Source: UBA10364 sp905182675
GTDB lineage: Bacteria; Bacteroidota; Bacteroidia; Flavobacteriales; Schleiferiaceae
Direction of reading: 5' to 3'
Assembly (NCBI GenBank): GCA_963933975.1
Contig: CAWVWE010000046.1
Location: forward strand, 1 to 6,486
Length of the DNA: 6,486 nucleotides
Program-made: the position numbers and the translations under genes
Shown: in pieces, positions 1 through 4,275 of the stretch
Layout: every line of letters starts with the position of its first letter
Position numbering within the stretch: position 1 is the first letter of the stretch
The notes under the pieces: model-generated
Seen by the model: the letters and a program-made list of their open reading frames with translations, nothing else
The model's database searches: none
Told to the model about the DNA's origin: nothing

Positions 1-4
1 TTTC

Positions 5-526
5 ATGGAAGCATTTATTGAAATCCTTAAATACACTTTTCCAGCAGCTTTAATGCTGCTACTCACGTACCTAATATTATCCAACTTTGTGGATAATGAA
101 GAGAAGCGTAGGGCATACTATTTAAGAAAAGACTTGCAAAAACAGGCGCTTCCCATGCGATTTCAGGCATTTGAACGCGTAATAATGCTGTTAGAACGAA
201 TTACGCCAAACCATTTAGTCATTCGTGTTCGACCAGAATCACAATCGATCAGTCAATATCGAAAAATTCTTGTAGAGAGTGTAAGACAGGAATTCGACTA
301 CAACATTACCCAACAGATTTACTTTTCCGACAAGAGCTGGGATCACGTGGTAAGCGCGAAAAGTCAGGTGGTGAGCTTAATCAACAAAACAGCAGCTGAA
401 TTAGGTGCGGAAGCCACAGCCCTGGATCTATCTAGAAAATTAATAGAAGCGGAAATGATCGTTGAGATTTTCCCTACAAAAGCGGCGGTCCTTCTCATCA
501 AGCACGAGGCAGCCCGTAATTTCTAG
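5..526 (+). CDS. Small membrane-anchored protein of unknown function (Bacteroidota-type)
   Basis: The function is unknown. This 173-residue protein has one clear hydrophobic segment at about residues 8-28, followed by a charged stretch (DNEEKRR, 30-36). It is therefore probably anchored in the inner membrane by its N-terminus, with a mostly cytoplasmic mixed alpha/beta domain. The segment around residues 50-75 (MRFQAFERV...LLERITPNHLVIRV) resembles a conserved hypothetical family I associate with Bacteroidota genomes, but I cannot name the family with certainty. The ATG lies only 4 bases from the window edge, so its ribosome binding site and promoter cannot be judged; an earlier start outside the window is possible but is not needed, because the membrane segment is already complete. 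Its TAG stop overlaps the stop of the convergent meaB gene. No catalytic motif is visible. Confidence 0.8.
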   Translation: MEAFIEILKYTFPAALMLLLTYLILSNFVDNEEKRRAYYLRKDLQKQALPMRFQAFERVIMLLERITPNHLVIRVRPESQSISQYRKILVESVRQEFDYNITQQIYFSDKSWDHVVSAKSQVVSLINKTAAELGAEATALDLSRKLIEAEMIVEIFPTKAAVLLIKHEAARNF

Positions 527-1593
527 AGTTTTTCTTTCAAACTATTCAGTAATTGGCGGCTCGCTTCAAATGGGGAAACCTCTTTAGAGAGTACTTGCTT
601 GTTCAATTCCGACTTTAGCGAGATCCAGTTCACATCCGATGCAAACAAAGACTGTATTCCTTCAGAAATAGACCGTTCAAACCAGAATTGGTTTTGTTGA
701 TTTCGCTTTTGCTCAAAGGCACCCTTGATCTTAGCATGACGGAAATAACGTTCAAAATCAGCTTCGAGCGCCTCGAACCCCTCACAAAACAATCCACTGA
801 CAAGCGATACCGAGGGAATCCATTCCTCTTGGTTTCTCGTGACCAACTGTAAAGCCCGTTTTACCTCTAATGCCCCTCGCTCAGCTGCAGTGCGGTATTC
901 TCCTTCACTTTTATTCATCGCAATGAGATCCGCCATTTCCATTATACCTTTCTTGATACCTTGAAGTTCATCACCGGTTCCAGGCATGGCCAGGTACAAA
1001 AAGCAATCTGCTAGTTGTGAAACCATGGTTTCACTTTGACCAACTCCAACAGTCTCCACAAAAATGTGGTTAAATCCCGCCGCCTCACATAATACCATAG
1101 CTTCCTTTGTCGCTCTAGCAACACCGCCTAGAGCACCAGCAGCAGCTGTAGGGCGTATAAAAGCTCTTGGATGCTTACCCAGGTTAACCATGCGCGTTTT
1201 ATCGCCTAGAATGGCTCCTTGGTGCTTGGCACTAGATGGGTCAACTGCCAGAATAGCTACTTTTGCCATAGGATCTTTTTCCAAGAGGTACATTCCATAG
1301 CTTTCTAAAAAGGTGCTTTTCCCAACGCCAGGCACACCACTTACTCCTATTCGGATGGCATTTCCCGATTTTAACATGAGTAAGTTCAATAATTCAGATG
1401 CATCTGATTGATCAGATGGCGCTTGACTTTCTACCAAAGTAATTCCTTGAGCTAAGGCAGAGAGATCGCCCTTGGCCAACATGCGTGCCAATTCTTGAGG
1501 AGTTCTTCTGGCAAATGGCTTCGCCTTCAACTTGGGGTTGATGGACGGTGCGTCTTCCACTCCTTTAGAGATATGTAGAGTGCTTTTTGCCAC
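523..1593 (-). CDS. meaB: MeaB/ArgK-family GTPase, methylmalonyl-CoA mutase chaperone
   Basis: Members of this family (MeaB, human MMAA, E. coli YgfD/ArgK) are cytoplasmic G proteins. They gate adenosylcobalamin loading and protect methylmalonyl-CoA mutase, a propionate/succinyl-CoA pathway enzyme. Visible motifs are the P-loop GVPGVGKST (residues 86-94), DPSS (118-121), DKTRM (131-135), the switch/Walker B-like ETVGVGQSE (180-188) and the base-recognition motif NKSE (227-230), where NKxD is usual. A helical C-terminal tail (about 290-356) matches the family dimerisation region. The length of 356 residues is slightly above the usual ~330 because of a longer, basic N-terminus. The start is GTG (positions 1591-1593), and its G is the last base of the upstream TAG stop, which supports this start by translational coupling. 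The next Met (residue 38) would still leave the G domain intact. No mutase gene lies in the window. The C-terminal stop overlaps the convergent gene by 4 bases. Confidence 0.93.
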   Translation of the reverse strand: MAKSTLHISKGVEDAPSINPKLKAKPFARRTPQELARMLAKGDLSALAQGITLVESQAPSDQSDASELLNLLMLKSGNAIRIGVSGVPGVGKSTFLESYGMYLLEKDPMAKVAILAVDPSSAKHQGAILGDKTRMVNLGKHPRAFIRPTAAAGALGGVARATKEAMVLCEAAGFNHIFVETVGVGQSETMVSQLADCFLYLAMPGTGDELQGIKKGIMEMADLIAMNKSEGEYRTAAERGALEVKRALQLVTRNQEEWIPSVSLVSGLFCEGFEALEADFERYFRHAKIKGAFEQKRNQQNQFWFERSISEGIQSLFASDVNWISLKSELNKQVLSKEVSPFEASRQLLNSLKEKL

Positions 1594-2789
1594 TATACTA
1601 TAGAAATATAAGATTTAAGATACTCGAAATCAGCCGTTAGACTTCCTTGCTTACACTGTGTAGCTCTAAAAAGAACTTGATCTTTATCTCCATTGAAAAG
1701 TGCTGGAAGGACCTCTTTTAATAAATCGGTTCCAAAACTTAACGAGGCATCTCGAGGTAGTTCACAGGGTAAATTATCAACCGCCATGACTCCTATCGCA
1801 CTTGGATCCAGATGATCCACCACGGTTTCTTTCATAGTATCGTAGCCGTAAAAGGGATCCTCAATGGTTGACGGTCTTAAAGTAGACGCTACTGGACCAT
1901 CTATATCACAGCTCACATCAGCTACGTACTTTATCTTAAAATCCTTTGAGCGAGCATCTTTACGCGAATAAATAAATGGAGCTCTCGCATCGTAATAGTG
2001 TCCAGCAATAAACAAACTGCCATGTGACGCATAATCCATGAACTTACTTATAAAAGTAGATGGATCCTGATACAACTGTTTTTTGCTAAATGGTTCACCA
2101 TTTCCAGAGGCATAATAGTCTTCTGCATCCAGTTGTGTCCAAACCGGGCCTGAAACCCCGGATAAGAATGCTTCTGGTGTACACTCTTTAATCCCAGCAG
2201 CGAGTAATGTTTCAACGGCACCGCCGGAAACTCTTCCTTTGCCCGTGACAATTATTTTCAAATCAGGCGACCAGGTTTGAGAATTTAACTCGTCCCACAT
2301 CTCTTTAAGATCATGGCACTCATGTGCAGGCTTTAAAGGTGAGCCACCAAACTTCTCGCGCCAACCACGAAGTCCATTGTAAGCGCCGACAAGTCCTGCA
2401 AACCTTCCAAAAGAGACGACCCTAGACCTTCCATTTGTCAGAAGTTCGTAGTCAATAAGTCTTATTTTTTTGTCAACGCAGGCCTTCAGTAGCGCAGCAT
2501 TATAGGGCTGTAGTTTATAGGTATGTGAAAAGAAAAAATAGGTCTTCCCAGAAATTAGCTGACTAATGGGTACCTCTTTCACTCCCAACAACACATCACA
2601 ATCAGATAAATCTTCCTGCAATGGAATCCCTGCATGGAGATATTCTTGATCGATAATGGCGCGTATTGGCGAGGGCTGCACTACGACTGTACAATCGTAT
2701 AATGACATTAACGCTGAACAATGAGCCGGGGTTAAAGGCACTCGTCTGTCTATAGGGACTTTACCCTCTCTTAGTATTCCTATTTTCAT
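1593..2789 (-). CDS. Lysine-ketoglutarate reductase / saccharopine dehydrogenase-like oxidoreductase
   Basis: This 398-residue protein belongs to the alanine dehydrogenase/transhydrogenase/saccharopine dehydrogenase fold family. It resembles the LKR half of the animal AASS protein and yeast Lys1, which interconvert lysine plus 2-oxoglutarate and saccharopine using NAD(P)H. Shared blocks, recalled from those families, are the N-terminal REGKVPIDRRVPLTP (7-21), VQPSPIRAI followed by LQEDLSDCDVLLGVKEVP, FFFSHTYK (86-92), LIDYELL (111-117), the Rossmann loop VTGKGRVSGGA (181-191), ADVSCDIDG (290-298) and DNLPCELPRDAS (338-349). K71, H89 and E115 line up with the Lys1 catalytic Lys, His and Glu. 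It is a single-domain enzyme, not fused to a saccharopine-cleaving half. Direction and substrate cannot be settled from sequence, and another amino- or opine-type substrate is possible. It is the first gene of a unit with meaB, sharing one base with its start. No Shine-Dalgarno is evident, and a weak TACTTTTA box lies just upstream. Confidence 0.85.
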   Translation of the reverse strand: MKIGILREGKVPIDRRVPLTPAHCSALMSLYDCTVVVQPSPIRAIIDQEYLHAGIPLQEDLSDCDVLLGVKEVPISQLISGKTYFFFSHTYKLQPYNAALLKACVDKKIRLIDYELLTNGRSRVVSFGRFAGLVGAYNGLRGWREKFGGSPLKPAHECHDLKEMWDELNSQTWSPDLKIIVTGKGRVSGGAVETLLAAGIKECTPEAFLSGVSGPVWTQLDAEDYYASGNGEPFSKKQLYQDPSTFISKFMDYASHGSLFIAGHYYDARAPFIYSRKDARSKDFKIKYVADVSCDIDGPVASTLRPSTIEDPFYGYDTMKETVVDHLDPSAIGVMAVDNLPCELPRDASLSFGTDLLKEVLPALFNGDKDQVLFRATQCKQGSLTADFEYLKSYISIV

Positions 2790-2870
2790 TACCGTAAAAG
2801 TACTGAAGAAAATCGGCTCTTTTAAGAATGTTCCTATTGCACTAAAGGCTCAATTCACATTCTTTGCACG

Positions 2871-2878
2871 TATCTTTG
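2871..2878 (+). promoter_or_regulatory. Probable ssrA promoter -7 box (TATCTTTG)
   Basis: TATCTTTG matches the Bacteroidota -7 consensus TAnnTTTG exactly and lies 40 bases before the mature tmRNA 5' end. This would place transcription initiation near position 2884. I see no good -33 TTTG at the usual ~20-base spacing, so the call rests on the -7 box and on its position. Confidence 0.45.
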
Positions 2879-2882
2879 CGCG

Positions 2883-2904
2883 CTCACTGTATTTTAGCAG
2901 TGAG
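2883..2904 (+). other. Hairpin in the ssrA 5' leader
   Basis: CTCACTG (2883-2889) and CAGTGAG (2898-2904) form a perfect 7-bp inverted repeat around an 8-base AT-rich loop, 14 bases upstream of the tmRNA. If transcription starts near 2884, nearly all of the stem is in the pre-tmRNA leader, where it could guide 5' processing. It could equally be an operator overlapping the start site. The structure is seen; the role is inferred. Confidence 0.45.
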
Positions 2905-2918
2905 TAATAACATTACCT

Positions 2919-3316
2919 GGGGCTGACTGGTTTTGACAGCAAGTCGAAGGTTGATGTAAGCATGCCGAGGGCTGGAGGGGCTGCTCGTTAATACACCGCT
3001 CCAATTTTTTATAACTGGCGAAGATTCTTACGCTTTGGCCGCTTAATCTGACTGTATGTCGATTTTGCTAATCCTACACTAGGTGTAGGAGCTGAACATC
3101 TCGCAGGAGCCCCCGTCTTGAGGCGACTGATTACGAGGTGTAGAAAACTCAGGACTGCTACTTGCCTTCGCTTCGCGGGCTTGTTCAAGTTAAGAAGCTA
3201 AGCCGTGATTAGGGTGCTTTTTCTCAGAGATCGGTCGAAAACCTAATAAAAAGCTAAGCATGTAGAAAGCCTCAGGCTTCCTTGTTTGGACGCGGGTTCG
3301 ATTCCCGCCAGCTCCA
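2919..3316 (+). ncRNA. ssrA: tmRNA (transfer-messenger RNA)
   Basis: tmRNA rescues ribosomes stalled on broken mRNAs, working with SmpB and adding a degradation tag to the unfinished protein. The 5' end GGGGCTG (2919-2925) pairs over 7 bp with CAGCTCC (3309-3315), with one G-U pair, and A3316 is the discriminator base. The T-arm is canonical: GCGGG (3292-3296), loop TTCGATT (3297-3303), CCCGC (3304-3308). The GACTGGTTTTGACAGC segment after the acceptor stem is typical of tmRNA, as is the GGACGCGGGTTCGATTCCCG block. The tag frame lies at 3017-3046, followed by a perfect 8-bp hairpin (3072-3079 with 3083-3090) in the pseudoknot region. The 3' CCA is not encoded (CTT follows the discriminator) and must be added enzymatically. 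The length of 398 nt is normal for a one-piece tmRNA. The T-loop to 3'-end region is duplicated downstream, at 3545-3569. Confidence 0.97.
3017..3046 (+). other. tmRNA tag-peptide reading frame (GEDSYALAA-stop)
   Basis: Translation resumes at GGC (3017-3019) and reads Gly-Glu-Asp-Ser-Tyr-Ala-Leu-Ala-Ala, ending at TAA (3044-3046). The C-terminal ALAA is the degron recognised by ClpXP-type proteases. A Gly resume codon followed by GE..YALAA is the pattern known from Bacteroidota tmRNAs, which supports both the frame and the phylum. The tRNA-like domain charges Ala first, so the complete tag is (A)GEDSYALAA. Confidence 0.93.
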
Positions 3317-3325
3317 CTTGGTGAT
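3301..3325 (+). repeat. Direct repeat copy 1 (tmRNA 3' end; attL-like)
   Basis: This is the first copy of an exact 25-bp direct repeat. It begins at the fifth base of the tmRNA T-loop, covers the 3' strands of the T-stem and acceptor stem and the discriminator (to 3316), and continues 9 bases past the gene. The second copy is at 3545-3569. Identity stops on both sides: G versus C precedes it and CCCC versus AAAA follows it. This copy lies within the complete, functional tmRNA gene. Confidence 0.95.
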
Positions 3326-3341
3326 CCCCATGAAGAACAAA

Positions 3342-3370
3342 GTCAGCGCAAGAAATTGCGCTGGCTTTTT
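3342..3370 (+). terminator. Intrinsic terminator of ssrA (proximal)
   Basis: A 10-bp stem (3342-3351 with 3356-3365, including one G-U pair) closed by a GAAA tetraloop is followed directly by TTTTT (3366-3370). It lies 25 bases after the tmRNA 3' end and should terminate ssrA transcription. It lies inside the repeat-bounded unit, so it was probably brought by the inserted segment and is not ancestral. Confidence 0.88.
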
Positions 3371-3415
3371 CATTTCCACGCATCGCAAGCTTGCTTGCTA
3401 GATGTCGTGGAAATG
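3371..3415. other. Large imperfect palindrome
   Basis: CATTTCCACG (3371-3380) is perfectly inverted at 3406-3415. The stem extends inward with CATC/GATG after a single-base bulge (T3405), giving about 14 bp. The loop contains the small palindrome GCAAGCTTGC (3385-3394). The structure directly follows the T-run of the proximal terminator and opens the GC-rich part of the unit. It could be a recombination-protein binding site, a transcript structure, or the end of a miniature element. Confidence 0.6.
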
Positions 3416-3544
3416 GAAAAGACAGACGGGCGCGAAGCGGACGGTGGCTTTGTATGAAGATGATCCACTCCATACGGCACCAGGGAAATAGCAGATGAGC
3501 CACGGATGTGGCGAGGCGAGCACTGCAGGTGCGACATGCTGTAC
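3416..3544. other. GC-rich non-coding interior of the repeat unit
   Basis: I find no convincing gene here on either strand. By hand count, 3371-3544 is about 55% G+C, against visibly AT-rich neighbours. Short inverted repeats are present: GTGGCT near 3454 with AGCCAC near 3497, enclosing GTATG/CATAC; CCAC/GTGG around GGAT near 3500-3511; and GCAC/GTGC near 3520-3532. They suggest a folded RNA or a clustered protein-binding region. Its reading frames contain stops and show no recognisable domain. Confidence 0.45.
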
Positions 3545-3569
3545 ATTCCCGCCAGCTCCACTTGGTGAT
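3545..3569 (+). repeat. Direct repeat copy 2 (orphan tmRNA 3' fragment; attR-like)
   Basis: This is an exact second copy of the 25 bases at 3301-3325. Here it is an orphan: the bases before it cannot form the 5' strand of a T-stem, and no tRNA-like body precedes it. It ends exactly where the distal terminator stem begins (3570), which suggests that this copy marks the original tmRNA 3' end before insertion. Confidence 0.95.
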
Positions 3570-3604
3570 AAAACAAAACCCACTCATAGAGTGGGTTTTG
3601 TTTT
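3570..3604. terminator. Bidirectional intrinsic terminator, probably the ancestral ssrA terminator
   Basis: A near-perfect 16-bp stem (3570-3585 with 3589-3604; core AACCCACTC/GAGTGGGTT) with an ATA loop has T-rich sequence on the right (to 3605) and A-rich sequence on the left. It can therefore end transcription from both sides. On the minus strand it follows directly after the stop of the gene at 3604-4140. On the plus strand it would have followed the tmRNA by only 9 bases before the 244-bp unit was inserted. Confidence 0.9.
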
Positions 3605-4140
3605 TACTCAACACTTACTAATCTAATTCCGTGTTCCTTAATAAACTGGAAATTGCCTCTAAAACCAACTCCATTGTCAATGGATCTTCTGAAATACTCA
3701 CGTAGCTTATTGGGAATTTCAATCTCCACCTTATCCATGTATAGGTGGGTACTGTCATTTAATTGCTGTAAAGTATAGTTAGCAAGGTCATTCTCCTCTG
3801 GTCTACGATAATATCTTAATGGATCTATATACATTTTGAATAGCACTGAATCCGCTACTTTTTCTTTAGATATTACTTTGACTAGGGCATAATCATAACG
3901 CGTTCCATCAGATAGTGGTCCGACTTTAGTTTCCGTAACATTTAAGGTATAATAGTACCCCCACTCGAAGTCAAATCCATCAATATATTCCGCTTCGGAA
4001 TCAGGTGATTCAAGTACCATCCTTTTAAAATGCTCATAATTCTGGGTATACATATATGGCTGAACGGTTATCGTCTTGATTAGCACGACTTGACCCCATA
4101 AAATTGTGGGCATGTAAAATATCAGAATTAATAATCTCAT
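3604..4140 (-). CDS. Small secreted protein, DUF4377-like
   Basis: This 178-residue protein starts with a short signal peptide (MRLLILIFYMPTILWGQ). Cleavage is probably just before Gln17, the usual Bacteroidota pattern, and no lipobox cysteine is present. It is expected in the periplasm or outside the cell. Residues about 50-92 (EYIDGFDFEWGYYYTLNVTETKV...YDYALVKVISK) match my recollection of DUF4377, whose core reads roughly IEGFxYExGYxYxLxVxxxxV...YxLVxVxSK; that family's function is unknown. The remainder (95-178) is polar and rich in Tyr, Asp and Glu, and I do not recognise it. There are no cysteines. The ATG is preceded by AAGGATA, a possible weak ribosome site. The gene appears to be monocistronic, ending at the shared bidirectional terminator, with the helicase terminator upstream. 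Confidence 0.8.
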   Translation of the reverse strand: MRLLILIFYMPTILWGQVVLIKTITVQPYMYTQNYEHFKRMVLESPDSEAEYIDGFDFEWGYYYTLNVTETKVGPLSDGTRYDYALVKVISKEKVADSVLFKMYIDPLRYYRRPEENDLANYTLQQLNDSTHLYMDKVEIEIPNKLREYFRRSIDNGVGFRGNFQFIKEHGIRLVSVE

Positions 4141-4147
4141 TATCCTT

Positions 4148-4155
4148 CAAACTTA
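4148..4155 (-). promoter_or_regulatory. Possible -7 box (TAAGTTTG) for the secreted-protein gene
   Basis: On the minus strand TAAGTTTG matches the Bacteroidota TAnnTTTG consensus exactly, and a TTTA sequence (3 of 4 bases of TTTG) lies 20 bases further upstream. The box ends only 7 bases before the ATG, so the transcript would have almost no leader. Either that is real, or the match is chance and the promoter lies elsewhere in 4156-4195. Confidence 0.3.
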
Positions 4156-4195
4156 CTCTTTAGTCTTTTAACGATTAAACCGAATATGTTTTGCT

Positions 4196-4239
4196 AAAAA
4201 AAAATCCACTTTCTCTATTTTAAAAACAGAAAAAGTGGA
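4196..4239 (-). terminator. rhlE: Intrinsic terminator of the RhlE helicase gene
   Basis: On the minus strand, TCCACTTT-type arms (4205-4216 with 4228-4239; 8 bp, one mismatch, then 3 bp) form a hairpin followed by a run of nine T (complement of 4196-4204). It lies about 37 bases past the helicase stop codon and separates that gene from the secreted-protein gene downstream. Confidence 0.85.
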
Positions 4240-4275
4240 CCATATGATTATGTGTCGATATCAATTTAAACTAAC

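Larger units (their letters stand above)
3326..3569. mobile_element. Candidate 244-bp integrated element or remnant at the ssrA 3' end
   Basis: One repeat unit (219 bp of interior plus the distal 25-bp repeat) sits between the tmRNA 3' end and a second terminator. tmRNA and tRNA genes are classic targets of tyrosine-recombinase islands, which rebuild the gene 3' end at one junction and leave a partial copy at the other; crossover in the T-loop is one of the known sublocations. What is seen here fits: an exact direct repeat starting in the T-loop, an intact gene at one end, an orphan 3' fragment at the other, and an interior whose base composition differs from its flanks. No integrase or other plausible coding gene is inside. 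It may therefore be a non-autonomous element mobilised in trans, a deletion derivative of an island, or a segmental duplication that later diverged. Confidence 0.5.

Noticed and set aside
1064..1300. Plus-strand open frame inside meaB
   Set aside because: It lies wholly antisense to the conserved GTPase domain coding sequence and its translation resembles nothing known.
2048..2251. Minus-strand open frame inside the oxidoreductase gene
   Set aside because: It is an out-of-frame shadow of the LKR-like gene, whose own frame carries all the conserved motifs.
3416..3569. A second tRNA or tmRNA gene ending at the orphan repeat
   Set aside because: Only the 3' strands of the T-stem and acceptor are present. 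No matching 5' T-stem, anticodon arm or 5' acceptor strand can be found upstream.
3370..3583. Two overlapping minus-strand open frames (3370-3576, 3398-3583) across the repeat unit
   Set aside because: They also start in the antisense of the orphan tmRNA fragment, overlap each other in different frames, and show no domain, ribosome site or protein-like composition.
2919..3604. CRISPR array or tandem repeat array suggested by the duplicated 25-mer
   Set aside because: There are only two copies, 244 bp apart, and one is part of the tmRNA gene. There is no regular spacer structure and no cas gene.
3243..3614. Antisense open frame containing VELAGIEPASKQG
   Set aside because: It is the reverse complement of the tmRNA T-arm and acceptor. 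Phrases like ELAGIEPAS are a well-known artefact of translating tRNA/tmRNA 3' ends backwards.
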